Origin: Saccharothrix carnea
Lineage (GTDB): Bacteria; Actinomycetota; Actinomycetes; Mycobacteriales; Pseudonocardiaceae
DNA length: 64,000 bases
Reading direction: 5' to 3'
Assembly: GCF_003014735.1 (NCBI RefSeq)
Contig: NZ_PYAX01000002.1
Coordinates: 124,001 to 188,000 of the forward strand
The notes beneath the pieces are model-generated. The model searched no databases and was not told the DNA's origin. It was given only the letters and a program-made list of their open reading frames with translations. The translations under genes and the position numbers were made by a program. Of this stretch, positions 28,016 through 36,395 are shown piece by piece; position 1 is the first letter of the stretch, and the number at the start of each line of letters is the position of its first letter.

Positions 28016-29764
28016 ATGCCAACCGCCGCGTGGAACGCCTTTCAAGCTAGGTCTGACTTGCAGGGCTTCTCCCCCAATGGACTGGTTTTGTTTGCTCTCG
28101 AACTCCGATTCGGTATCGACGATATAGCGGCAGTTGCGGCGACCGCACTTACTGACGGAGCTTCCGACCACAAGTGCGATGCGGTGTACATCGACACTGA
28201 AAGTCGAACAGCGGTCATAGTTCAGGGCTACGTCAGCGCAAATGCAGGGCGTGCCTCTGCACCTTCTAACAAGGCGTCCGACTTGAATATTGCGGCATCC
28301 TGGATACTTGGGAACGAGCGACCCGCCTATCTAGGCTCGGCGCTGCGTACTGCTGCTGAAGAGCTTGACGAAGCGATACGTCGTGGCGAAATCGACTCAG
28401 TAGAGTTGTGGTACTGTCACAATCTTCCTGAATCGCAGAACGTTGCACTTGAACTGGAGCGTGCCGCACGATCCGCAAAAGCGTTGCTTGTTCAGAGATA
28501 CCCGGATGTTCAGATCGAAGCTAGGTATCTTGAAGTTGGCCGAGCGCTTCTACAAGAGTGGTACATCAGCACTCAAAGTGCAATCCTCGTTTCGGATGAC
28601 CTAGAAGTTCCAGCAACTGGATGGTTCCTTGAAGAAGGAGACGGTTGGAAGGCTGTATGCACCTCTGTGCCAGCGATTTGGCTCCACGACCTGCATAAGA
28701 AGCACGAAGATAGGTTGTTCTCCGCGAACGTACGCGGATATATGCCGAGTCGGCGAGCAGCACAGAATATTAACTTTGGTATCGAGAAGACGGCAAGCAC
28801 TCAGCCTGGGCGCTTTTGGGCGTTCAACAACGGCGTGACAGCGCTAGTTCACAAGTTCGAAGTCGACGAGGAGCGAAGTCTTCTTCAGCTCTCTGGAATC
28901 GCTGTAGTTAACGGCGCACAGACTACGGGGGCTCTAGCTCGCGTGGCTCGAGCACAGCTCGTCGGGGCCAAAGTAATGATTCGCTTCGTGCAAGCTACGG
29001 ATCCAGCCTTGGTTGAAAGCGTTATCCGTTTCAACAATAGCCAGAATCCGATCAAGCCTTCAGACTTCCGAAGTGGCGATCGCCACCAAGATCGGCTTAG
29101 GCGGGAGTTTGAGAAAATCCCGGACGTGACTTATCTTGGCGCGCGCCGAGGCGGTCCAGATGACAGAGCGCGGCGTCCTTCGAACCTCATACCTTCAGAT
29201 ACTGCCGCGCAAGCGTTGGCAGCATTTCACCAAGATCCTGGTACGGCCTATCACGATCTCCGCAGTATCTGGGAAAGTGATGAGGTATATTCGCGCTACT
29301 TCTCCGAACACACATCGGCGACCCATCTCGTATTCTGCTACTCGTTGTGGCGAGCGGTCGCCGAAGCGAAAGCTGCTCTAACCGCCATGTCCGAAGAGTC
29401 TCTAACTTCTGATGATAAGGAGATGCTTGAATATCTTCGTAAACGTGGTTCCCTGCACCTCCTAGTGGCTGCCGTGGCGGCTGCCGCAGAGAGTTTTCTG
29501 GGTCGTGCTATAGCAGACAGTTTCAAACTCTCATTCAGTCTGAACGTAAGTCCGACGACAGCTGTGACGTACTGGGCGCCTCTTGTCGACGCACTTCTTC
29601 CATTTGCTCCACTGCAACTGGGCACCGTTTTCGAGAACGGAGGATTGCGGCGTCGAGATAATGTTTCTGCGGCAATATCGAGTTTCCGAGCCATTGTCAA
29701 CTCCACAAGGCGCGCCAATGCCCAAACGTTCGAAGAGTTTCGGTTGCGGGTGTCCGGCATATGA
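28016..29764 (+). CDS. AIPR-family abortive phage infection protein
   Basis: This 582-residue protein has the AIPR hallmarks near the middle: LFSANVRGYMPSR, then FWAFNNGVTALV and GIAVVNGAQTTGAL, followed by RFNNSQNPIKPSDF. The N-terminal segment has a restriction-endonuclease-like pattern (CDAVYIDTESRTAVIVQGY), although the lysine normally after the glutamine is replaced, so cleavage activity is uncertain. AIPR proteins are linked to abortive infection and to restriction loci. The start follows an AGAGG Shine-Dalgarno site by eight bases. Its codon use is less GC-rich than the surroundings, like its divergent neighbour, which supports joint acquisition. No second component follows it, so it appears to act alone. 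Confidence 0.85.
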   Translation: MPTAAWNAFQARSDLQGFSPNGLVLFALELRFGIDDIAAVAATALTDGASDHKCDAVYIDTESRTAVIVQGYVSANAGRASAPSNKASDLNIAASWILGNERPAYLGSALRTAAEELDEAIRRGEIDSVELWYCHNLPESQNVALELERAARSAKALLVQRYPDVQIEARYLEVGRALLQEWYISTQSAILVSDDLEVPATGWFLEEGDGWKAVCTSVPAIWLHDLHKKHEDRLFSANVRGYMPSRRAAQNINFGIEKTASTQPGRFWAFNNGVTALVHKFEVDEERSLLQLSGIAVVNGAQTTGALARVARAQLVGAKVMIRFVQATDPALVESVIRFNNSQNPIKPSDFRSGDRHQDRLRREFEKIPDVTYLGARRGGPDDRARRPSNLIPSDTAAQALAAFHQDPGTAYHDLRSIWESDEVYSRYFSEHTSATHLVFCYSLWRAVAEAKAALTAMSEESLTSDDKEMLEYLRKRGSLHLLVAAVAAAAESFLGRAIADSFKLSFSLNVSPTTAVTYWAPLVDALLPFAPLQLGTVFENGGLRRRDNVSAAISSFRAIVNSTRRANAQTFEEFRLRVSGI

Positions 29765-29984
29765 ACACTGTTAACATAACGTTCGGCTGCCTTGGGAAAT
29801 TTTGATCATGTTTTAACGTCGGAACATAAATTATGCCAACGCAACGCCCCCTTCGAATTTCGATCCAGTGATCATCGCGCGCTTCGGATCTGGTCCTGGC
29901 AGGTCATCAAAGGTCACTCGTGTGTCATTCGCCTCAATCTGAGTGTTGGCCAAGATTTTGGTCAGCGGATCGTCTGAGGTGGTG

Positions 29985-30203
29985 ATGGTTGTGGCGTGGA
30001 GTGAGTTGGCGAGTGATCTTGGTGGCGTCGCGCTGTTCCTGGTGTGGCTCGTGATCCCTCTGCTCTACCTCGTTGCCGTCGGTAGGCGGTACGTGCGGCA
30101 GTGCCAGGAGAACGCACAGGCGGCGGTTTGGGCGCGGGATGAGGTGTGCCTGATCCGTGAGGAGCAGAGGGAAGGCAGTCATGACGGTGACGCTGGTGAG
30201 TGA
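29985..30203 (+). CDS. Small single-pass membrane protein of the integrative element
   Basis: This 72-residue protein has one strong hydrophobic helix, GVALFLVWLVIPLLYLVAVG, near residues 11-30, followed by a charged cytoplasmic-type tail (RRYVRQCQENAQAAVWARDE). Family is unknown. The ATG at 29985 is one of several possible starts; upstream GTG and ATG codons extend it by up to 14 residues. The next gene begins before its stop (23-base overlap). Return to high GC begins at about this point, so this may be the first gene of the element whose conjugation genes lie to the right. Confidence 0.55.
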   Translation: MVVAWSELASDLGGVALFLVWLVIPLLYLVAVGRRYVRQCQENAQAAVWARDEVCLIREEQREGSHDGDAGE

Positions 30204-30516
30204 CAGCGACCAGGGGGAGGGCGGGGAGGTGCCCATCTCGCTGTTCGATGACCCGAAGGTCGTCGGTGAGGTTCAGGAGTTCGTGGACGATCAGGCGCCG
30301 CGTGTGTTCGCGGTGGTGCAGGAGACGTTCGGGCCTCCGGAGGACTTGCAGATCGTGGCGTGGGGGATGACCACCAAGAAGGGGGTCGAGGTGATCAGCG
30401 TGCACGGTGGGATGCGCATGGGGCTCCAGTCGGCGGAGAACACGCTGATCTTCTACCGGGCCGGTGGGAGTGCGAACCCTCGGATCTTCTGGGTCGGGGG
30501 CAAGGGTGACGAGTAA
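30181..30516 (+). CDS. Hypothetical 111-residue protein of the integrative element
   Basis: The protein starts MTVTLVSDSDQG and contains alternating strands and helices (PKVVGEVQEFVDDQAPRVF, LQIVAWGMTTKKG, VISVHGGMRMGLQ), suggesting a small alpha/beta fold. I do not recognise the family. It begins inside the preceding gene and ends 11 bases after the next one begins, so the three genes at 29985-31066 form one operon. Codon use is typical of the element. The start is preceded by GAGGAGCAGAGGGAAGG-like purine-rich sequence, which supports translation. Confidence 0.6.
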   Translation: MTVTLVSDSDQGEGGEVPISLFDDPKVVGEVQEFVDDQAPRVFAVVQETFGPPEDLQIVAWGMTTKKGVEVISVHGGMRMGLQSAENTLIFYRAGGSANPRIFWVGGKGDE

Positions 30517-31066
30517 CGGGCTGGAGACGGCGCTGGAATGCGTCGGGCGTGGGTGGCCGGTTGTGCCGGGGGCGCTGTGGGTCGGTGACTCCTATGTTGA
30601 GCCGGTGACGAACGCTGAGTGCGATGCGCTCGCCTTGGCGTCGCCTGCGATGGCGACTCTGGACCCGGAGGAGGTCCGGCGGCTGTGGCCGGTGTCGGAC
30701 GGCGGGGTCACGCGGTCGGCGTTGGCTGTGCTGGGCAAGCTGATGGCTGCGGTGGTGGTGGAGCCTGAGCTGGCGCGGCGGGTGGTCGCGTCGAAGGCGT
30801 TCCGCATGTCGCCGACGCCGGTGGTGATGCTTCCGGTGCCGACGCTTGGTCTGATGATCGAGTCGGCCGTGTTCGTGGTGTCGTCGGCAGAGGGGTTGGA
30901 CGAGAGGTTGGTCTTCCCTCGGGACGCGATGCTGCCGCTGCCGCCCGCCGTGGTCGAAGGGCACCGGACACGGTGGCTCGTGTCGCCGGCCGAGTGTGAC
31001 GGGCTGCTGATGAGCGGCCCGGACTTGGCGGACCTGTTGGCGCTGGAGACTTCCAACCGTCGTTGA
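30506..31066 (+). CDS. Primase-polymerase-like protein (uncertain)
   Basis: This 186-residue protein starts at GTG. The N-terminus, ALECVGRGWPVVPGALWVGD, followed by paired proline and cysteine landmarks, and the late PLPPAVVEGHRTRWLV resemble the reduced bifunctional primase/polymerase-like proteins found in actinomycete integrative elements. The canonical catalytic aspartates of prim-pol enzymes are not evident, so it may be a degenerate or regulatory version. It is the last gene of a three-gene operon and is followed by an intergenic region with repeated GGGACGGG motifs, which would suit a replication region. Treat the assignment as tentative. Confidence 0.45.
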   Translation: MTSNGLETALECVGRGWPVVPGALWVGDSYVEPVTNAECDALALASPAMATLDPEEVRRLWPVSDGGVTRSALAVLGKLMAAVVVEPELARRVVASKAFRMSPTPVVMLPVPTLGLMIESAVFVVSSAEGLDERLVFPRDAMLPLPPAVVEGHRTRWLVSPAECDGLLMSGPDLADLLALETSNRR

Positions 31067-31375
31067 CCGCGCCTGACGGTTGGGCATGGGGTGCCGGATG
31101 CCTCCCCCGGCACCTGTGGGACGGGACGGCCGTGTGCGAACCATCCATTCGGATGGCGTCGCGCACGGCCGTTTCGGGTGTTTGGGACGGGTTGGAGTGT
31201 CCCGTCCCGGCCGTCACTGTGGCGTGTTTGCGCTGGTCAGTGCTGGTGTGCGACGTGTCCCGTCGGTCGGGACGGGCTGGCGTGATGGGACGGGGCTCGG
31301 GACGGGCTCCAGCTACCTCGTGACACACTGAAATCAACGGCTTGTCAGCGCAGAATCAGCCGGTGAGAGGTGATC
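31067..31375. promoter_or_regulatory. Repeat-rich intergenic region with GGGACGGG motifs and a hairpin
   Basis: GGGACGGG occurs at 31118, 31184, 31269, 31287 and 31299, and its complement CCCGTCCC at 31201; a partial copy overlaps at 31123. Between the first two copies lies a hairpin: CCATCC, ATTC loop, GGATGG (31141-31156), flanked by CCGTGTGCGA and TCGCGCACGG with one mismatch. Near 31328 is CTGAAATCA, similar to the operators upstream of the excisionase gene. It may be an origin, transfer site or promoter of the gene at 31376. Confidence 0.6.
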
Positions 31376-32950
31376 ATGCGGACGGCGCGGACGGTGCTTG
31401 AGCAGAAGATTTGGGACCGACAGCAGACGCTGGAGGAGTTCGCCGAGTACGTCGAGGTCTTCGCGCGGGAGGCTGGCGAACCCGGCACGATCAGCTTGCG
31501 CCACCTCCACAGGCTGGCTGCGGGGCGGAGATCGTCCGGTCAGCCGCTCGGTCCGGTCCGGCCGGTGACTGCTCGGCTGTTGGAGAAGATCTTCCGGACC
31601 AGCATCCACGAGTTGTTGGCGGAACCTTCGGCTGCTGGGTCCGCGGGGCGCGACGTCGGCAGGTTCGACGTGCGTGCGAACGCGGACTTGGCTGACATGG
31701 CCGATTGGTTGGACGAGCGGGCCGGGTGGGCACCGGGGGAGAGCCGAGCGAAGGTGCACGCCAAGCTCGCCACGTTCGAAGCGGGCACGATGGTCGACCG
31801 GCGGTATCGGCGCGCGAGGGTGAGTCGGGAGCAGATCGTTCGTGCGCTCCGCGCGTACTACCGACGTGGAGTCGCTGGGCACGACATGTACCGCGTGCGT
31901 TGTGGTGGCGAAGACGTCAGGACCAGCATCCTTGCTCGTGCCGAGTGGCTTGATCAGCCCGCTTCGTTGACGGCGGAGAACGACCGCCTGGTGCTCGCCG
32001 GCCGCCGTGATGGTCCGCGCGCTGCCCTGAGTGAAGCGGCGGCGGAAGCGGCTGTGGACCGGCTCGCTGAGTGGGCCGCGCTGGACGTCCGGGTCATGAA
32101 CCTGCCGCTCTACCGGCTGTTGCGTGTGGACGTCGGTTCGGCCATCGAGGGCACGGTGGGGCTGGTGGACTTCGCCGAGTACGCCTTGACGGCGGACCTG
32201 CTCGAAGGCGAGCTGGTCGAGGCGGTGGTGTCTGGCGCTGGGACGGGTGTGCTGCCGCTACGGGACGAGTTCTTGCCGAATCTCGATGCCGTGCTCGACC
32301 TATCGGGACGCGTGTGCGCAGGCGGTGTGCTGGCGCTGTGTGCCATCGCTCGTCCGCGTGATCCATACCGTGGGGCACCGGACTACGCGCTGCTGGTGCA
32401 GGAGCGGTCTGGGTACGTGCTCAACACGTCCGGGCGGTTGGCCGTTGTACCGAAGGGCTTCCACCAGCCGTTGACCGATGTGCGGGCGGACGCTCGGGTC
32501 AGCGCCACGCTGCTCCGAGAGTTGGAGGAGGAGCTGTTCGGCCGCGACGAGGTGGACACCACGGCGGGGGAGGGCCGCGCGGCTGCGCCGATGCACCCTG
32601 GGCGGTGGTCTGCGCCGATGAGGTGGCTGCGCGAAGATCCGAGCAGGATGCGGATGGAATGCACCGGGTTCGGGTTCAATCTGGTAAGCGGGAATTACGA
32701 GTTCGCTAGTCTTGTGGTCATCGAGGACGAGGAGTTCTGGACACGCTTCGGTGGGGCGGTTGAGGCCAACTGGGAAGCGTCGGGATTGCGGTTGTATTCG
32801 AGCCTTGACGACGAATTGATCACCGATTTGGTGACGCACGAGTCCTGGAGCAACGAAGGGCTGTTCGCGTTGCTCCAGGGACTACGGCGGCTCGCGGAGA
32901 TCGGTGGCCGGCGGGTGAAGCTGCCGGCAATCGAAGTGTCAGGTCTGTGA
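31376..32950 (+). CDS. HTH-Nudix regulator-like protein, copy 1
   Basis: This 524-residue protein has an N-terminal helix-turn-helix-like segment (QQTLEEFAEYVEVFAREAG ... LRHLHRLAAGRR), a central region with DWLDERAGWAPG, and a C-terminal Nudix-type domain. In the last, GFHQPL and LLRELEEELFG form a recognisable though imperfect Nudix box. Nudix proteins are common cargo and regulators of actinomycete integrative elements. The ATG at 31376 is preferred over GTG 31370 because AGAGG lies eight bases upstream of it. A paralog lies in inverted orientation at 33286-34858, and the two genes' neighbours converge: this gene's stop overlaps the cupin gene stop by 12 bases. Its exact substrate is unknown. 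Confidence 0.65.
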   Translation: MRTARTVLEQKIWDRQQTLEEFAEYVEVFAREAGEPGTISLRHLHRLAAGRRSSGQPLGPVRPVTARLLEKIFRTSIHELLAEPSAAGSAGRDVGRFDVRANADLADMADWLDERAGWAPGESRAKVHAKLATFEAGTMVDRRYRRARVSREQIVRALRAYYRRGVAGHDMYRVRCGGEDVRTSILARAEWLDQPASLTAENDRLVLAGRRDGPRAALSEAAAEAAVDRLAEWAALDVRVMNLPLYRLLRVDVGSAIEGTVGLVDFAEYALTADLLEGELVEAVVSGAGTGVLPLRDEFLPNLDAVLDLSGRVCAGGVLALCAIARPRDPYRGAPDYALLVQERSGYVLNTSGRLAVVPKGFHQPLTDVRADARVSATLLRELEEELFGRDEVDTTAGEGRAAAPMHPGRWSAPMRWLREDPSRMRMECTGFGFNLVSGNYEFASLVVIEDEEFWTRFGGAVEANWEASGLRLYSSLDDELITDLVTHESWSNEGLFALLQGLRRLAEIGGRRVKLPAIEVSGL

Positions 32951-33289
32951 CGGCCACCGGACCGTGAGGACGGTCGAGTCTTCGAGTGCTTCCCACGAGT
33001 GGTCGACGCCGGCACCCCACATCACGTAGTCGCCGGGGCGGGTCATGGTGGTGTTGCCCTCGGTGGTGTCGACGCGGAAGTTGCCCTGTACCAACAGAAC
33101 CAGGGTCGTTCGCTGGTCGTCGGAGGTCCACTCGACACGCTTGTCGCCAGCCGGGTGGTTGAACCACTTGACCTCTACGTCCTTCTGGGACCGGACGCCC
33201 TCGGACGGGTCGATGAAGTGGCCTACCAGCCAGCCGCGGGTCACCGCGCCGTCTTCGTTGGCGTTTCCGGCTTGCCAGTTGGCGGTCAC
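32939..33289 (-). CDS. Small cupin-like protein
   Basis: This 116-residue protein has the beta-strand pattern of a cupin: VKWFNHPAGDKR, TTLVLLVQGNFRVDT, RPGDYVMWGAGVDHSWE and a final VLTVRW. The W-G-x-G-V-D-H-S-W segment corresponds to the second cupin motif. I chose GTG at 33289 because it overlaps the upstream stop by four bases (GTGA). An ATG at 33301 would add MGDR. It is the second gene of an operon with the frameshifted HTH-Nudix gene. Function is unknown; single-domain cupins often bind small ligands. Confidence 0.6.
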   Translation of the reverse strand: MTANWQAGNANEDGAVTRGWLVGHFIDPSEGVRSQKDVEVKWFNHPAGDKRVEWTSDDQRTTLVLLVQGNFRVDTTEGNTTMTRPGDYVMWGAGVDHSWEALEDSTVLTVRWPSQT

Positions 33290-34858
33290 TCTGTCTCCCA
33301 TTCGATCGTTGGCAGGTTCACGCGGTCTCCGCCGATTTGCTGTAGACGGCGGAGACCCTGGAGTAGCGCGAACAGTCCTTCGTTGCTCCACGCTACATCG
33401 TTGGTCAGTTCTTCGAGGCTGTCGGTGTCGAGGCTGGAGAACTGACGGAGGTTCGCTGCTTCCCAGTTCGCTCGGACTTGTCCGCCGAACTCCGTCCAGA
33501 ACTGTTCGTCTTCGATCACGATCAGGCTGGCGAACTCGAAGTTGCCGCTGACGAGGTTCAGGCCGAAGCCGGTGCACTCCATCCGCAGACGACCCGGCTC
33601 GGCGAGCAGCCAGCGCATCGGCTCGGACAGGCGGGTCGGGTGCATCGGGTCCGCGTGGCGCTGGTCGCCGATCGTGTTGTCGATGTCGTCGCGGCCGAAC
33701 AGCTCCTCTTCCATCTCGCGGCGGAGCGTCGCGCCGATCTGGGCATCGGCCCGGTAGTCGGTCAGTGGCTGGTGGAAGCCCTTGGGGATCACGGCCAGAC
33801 GGCGCGCGGCGTTGATGACGTGGCCGGAGCGTTCCTGGACCAGCAGGAGGTAGTCCGCTTCACCCCGGAACGGGTCGGCCGGTCGTGCGATTGCGGTCAG
33901 GGCGAGAGCACCGCCCGCGCACATGCGGTCGGAGACGTCGAGGACCGAGGACAGGTTGGGTAGGTAGGCGTCCCGGAGGGGGAGGGTGCCGGGCCTGATC
34001 GGCTGGTTGGTGGTGAGCGCGTCAACCAGCTCGCCTTCGAGCAGGTCCATCGTCACCACGTACCCAACGAAGTTCGTCACGCCGACGCTGCCACCGAGCT
34101 TGTGCCTCTGCACGCCGACGTCGAGCAGTCGATACAGCGGCATGTTGACCATGCGATTGCCGAGCGCCAGCGCTTCGGCCAGCCGCTGTGCTGCGTGTCC
34201 GGCGCTCGCCTCGTCCATCGTCTGATGATCGTTCGGGGTGACGGTCGACAGCTTGAGCCGGTCGTGGGCCGGGATGAGCGGGCAGTCGAGGTCGAGCCAG
34301 TCCGGGTGCGTGAACACAGTCGTGGACGCGCGGGTGGTGGAGCTGAAGCGGGCGGCGTAGCGGCCGTGGCCGGTGGTGGTCGCGCCGTAGTACTCGGCGA
34401 GCGCTCGTGCTGTGTCGCGCTGGTTCACCCGTCCCCGGCGGACGCCCCGGTCCTGCAGCGCGCGGACGTCCAGGCGGACGAGGCGGGCGGCGACGTCGCG
34501 CCGTGCCGTTCCCGGCTCCCAACCCGCGTGCTGGTCGAGCCAGTCCAGCGCCGCGACGATGTTCGGGTCCGAGCTGAGCCGTAGTTCGGCATCGGCCGCC
34601 GAGCCGTCTGGCAGGTCGAGCTTCGGTTCGGCGATCAGAGCGGCGAACCTGGCCTTGACCGCTGGGTCCGCCTGGTCGTGGGCGGTGTCGAGGAGCTGTT
34701 GCATCTCGGACTTCGGGCTTGAGGTCCGGTTTCTGGTGCCAGCCGGCGACCGTGCGGACGGCGATTCCCAGGTGCTCGGCGAACGCTTCGTTGGTGAGGC
34801 GCATGGCTGCCTGAAGAGCGCTGGCGGTTCGGCCGGTCCAACCCTCGTGCTGGCTCAT
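33286..34858 (-). pseudogene. HTH-Nudix regulator-like gene, copy 2, frameshifted after the HTH
   Basis: The main open frame (33286-34704) encodes 472 residues, clearly paralogous to the protein at 31376: shared blocks include RLAVIPKGFHQPLTDYRAD, MEEELFGRDD and RMECTGFGLNLVSGNFEF. Upstream, from ATG 34858, a different frame encodes an HTH segment (LTNEAFAEHLGIAVRTVAGW) and then KPDLKPE. Related proteins continue from the HTH straight into the region starting EMQQLLDTA. The join requires a +1 shift near 34705-34720. Either the gene is broken, or the HTH and Nudix parts are now separate, or the base count is wrong. The cupin gene is coupled to its 3' end. Confidence 0.65.
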
Positions 34859-34995
34859 CTTCTCGCTATCCCCCCGGAGCGATGTGCACTGGTGGTGCAC
34901 TGGATGTGCATCGGTGATGCATGGGGCCGAAGGCGCTTCCGCAGTGGAATTGAGCCATGGAAAACAGCTCGCTCCACCAGCGGAAATGCATCGCG

Positions 34996-35379
34996 CTAAC
35001 GGCGGTCGCGGACGTGTTCGATCACGGTCGAGAGGTCCGACTTGAGGTCGTCGAGGCGGTCGGTGATGTCGTTGAGCCGCTGCTCGAAACCGTCCAAACG
35101 GGACCAGAGGCTGTCGGTCGGGTTGGTGATCGGCTCGTCGGCTTCCGGTGGCCTTCGACCGTGCAGCACGGAGTCCAGGTGCTGCGGGTGCCAGCCAAGC
35201 GTGGTCGACAGGGACTCAAGGGTTCGAGGACTGCGGCGGCGCTCGACCGTGTGGTGCTGGATCTCGCGCACGATCGCTTGGGAGACGTGCGAGCGTTCCG
35301 CAAGCTCCCGTTGACGCCAACCCAGCTCGTTCACGCGCTGGTTGATGGCCTTGGCGACTGCCGCCCAATCCTCCGACAC
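34996..35379 (-). CDS. XRE-family HTH transcriptional regulator
   Basis: This 127-residue protein has an N-terminal helix-turn-helix (INQRVNELGWRQRELAERS, then HVSQAIVREIQ) and a C-terminal coiled-coil-like segment with a heptad pattern (LDGFEQRLNDITDRLDDLK), suited to dimerisation. GTG 35379 was selected because GGAGGA lies about five bases before it; a longer frame to 35451 lacks such a site. The gene diverges from the excisionase-WhiB-translocase operon, and the spacer carries two palindromes that are likely operators. By analogy with other integrative elements it probably represses excision and transfer genes. The repressor role is inferred from position. Confidence 0.75.
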   Translation of the reverse strand: MSEDWAAVAKAINQRVNELGWRQRELAERSHVSQAIVREIQHHTVERRRSPRTLESLSTTLGWHPQHLDSVLHGRRPPEADEPITNPTDSLWSRLDGFEQRLNDITDRLDDLKSDLSTVIEHVRDRR

Positions 35380-35487
35380 GTATTCCTCCGCGCTCCGCCT
35401 CAGCGCTGAGATTAGCCGTCTTCCGCTGTTCCGTGACGTGACTCGGCGCATTTCGCGCCGGGTGCGATCAAACGCGCCTTCCGTTGC

Positions 35488-35523
35488 GCTGAAATCAGCA
35501 ATATAGAGCTGAAATCGTCAGCT
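35488..35523. promoter_or_regulatory. Paired palindromic operators between XRE regulator and excisionase operon
   Basis: GCTGAAATCAGC (35488-35499) and AGCTGAAATCGTCAGCT (35507-35523) are palindromes sharing the GCTGA/TCAGC half-site. Their centres are about 21 bases apart, two helical turns. They lie in the divergent promoter between 35379 and 35546. Confidence 0.6.
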
Positions 35524-35545
35524 CGATAAGTCGAAGGGCTTTCTG

Positions 35546-35740
35546 ATGCGTACTTCTCTGCCTTCTTCCGGTTACACGGTTCGTCAGGCCGCTTGGCTGC
35601 TGGGCGTCGAACCGTCCACCCTCTGCCGCGCCGTTCGGCTCGGCAGGCTGCCGCTGGTGCGGCGGCGCGGCCGGTTCGTCATCCCGGCGAACGTGCTGGT
35701 GCGGCTGCTCGGCGAGCCCCGTTCGGGAGGCACGCCGTGA
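35546..35740 (+). CDS. Excisionase-like HTH protein
   Basis: This 64-residue MerR/Xis-type protein contains YTVRQAAWLLGVEPSTLCRAV, a helix-turn-helix that reads columns as in excisionases, followed by a wing, LPLVRRRGRFVIPANVLVRLL. Small proteins of this type act as directionality factors or regulators in integrative elements. It opens the rightward operon, and its TGA overlaps the GTG of the WhiB gene. The two palindromes upstream suggest control by the divergent XRE regulator. Serine recombinases often use a separate directionality factor, so this could fill that role. Regulator versus excisionase cannot be decided from sequence. Confidence 0.7.
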   Translation: MRTSLPSSGYTVRQAAWLLGVEPSTLCRAVRLGRLPLVRRRGRFVIPANVLVRLLGEPRSGGTP

Positions 35741-36066
35741 ACCTGGTCTCGATCGCTTGGGAGCTGGACCGGCTCCGGTGGGTGCCGAGCGCGGTGCTGG
35801 CCCTGGTCGTGGAACGCGACGGGCTGTGCATGGAGACGTTCCCGGACCTGCCGCCGTGGGTGGACGAGGAGATGACCGATCGGGAGCTGGCCGCGCGCAT
35901 GTGTGCCGGCTGCCCGGTGCGGGACGAGTGCTTGGAACTGGCGTTGCGCACGGCCGGTGCGGACACGGTCGGCGTGTGGGGCGGGCTGGCTGCCGATGAT
36001 CGGCGCGAGCTGCACCCGCACTGGCTGCAACGCGGTGAACGGGTCGAGAGGGGGCCGGGTTCATGA
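35737..36066 (+). CDS. WhiB-family iron-sulfur regulator
   Basis: This 109-residue protein starts at GTG overlapping the previous stop. It has the four-cysteine WhiB arrangement: one cysteine in DGLCMETF, then MCAGCPVRDECLELAL giving C-x2-C-x5-C, followed by the conserved VGVWGGL turn and a basic tail (RRELHPHWLQRG). WhiB proteins bind a [4Fe-4S] cluster and partner with sigma factors. WhiB genes are common on actinomycete mobile elements. The next gene starts inside its stop (ATGA), so it is translated in step with the conjugation genes. Confidence 0.85.
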   Translation: MNLVSIAWELDRLRWVPSAVLALVVERDGLCMETFPDLPPWVDEEMTDRELAARMCAGCPVRDECLELALRTAGADTVGVWGGLAADDRRELHPHWLQRGERVERGPGS

Positions 36067-36395
36067 ACGCTCTCAGCCTCACTCCGACGCAACTGCTCGC
36101 TGGACTCGGCGTGGTCCTGGTGTTGCTGTCCGTCTGGCGGGCTGGTGCTCGGCGAGCGAAGGCCGCCGCGAACGCGGCACGGACGAGTGCCCGACTGGTG
36201 TCGCTCGCCGGTCGGGTGGCCGTGAACGCGGTGTTGATTGTGCTGGTGCAGTGGGTGGTGATCACCCATCGCGGTGACGGGTGGTTGCTCCTTGCGGTGC
36301 TTGTCGTGCCGGCGCTGTTCGCGTCCTACACGCTGACGCGGGCGTTGACCGTGACGACGTACGAGCCGTCTCGTCGTCGGGGTGAGCGGCGATGA
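36063..36395 (+). CDS. SpdB-like small membrane protein
   Basis: This 110-residue protein has an N-terminal helix (LLAGLGVVLVLLSVWRAG), a basic loop, and two further helices (VAVNAVLIVLVQWVVIT, LLLAVLVVPALFASYTL). Such small hydrophobic proteins directly before the translocase match the spread (Spd) proteins of actinomycete conjugative elements in place and size, though sequence similarity is not strong. It overlaps both neighbours by ATGA. Confidence 0.6.
   Translation: MNALSLTPTQLLAGLGVVLVLLSVWRAGARRAKAAANAARTSARLVSLAGRVAVNAVLIVLVQWVVITHRGDGWLLLAVLVVPALFASYTLTRALTVTTYEPSRRRGERR

Noticed and set aside
23900..31000. Second copy of the tRNA-Leu 3' end as the left attachment site
   Set aside because: No matching direct repeat was found by eye, so the left boundary of the element is left open.
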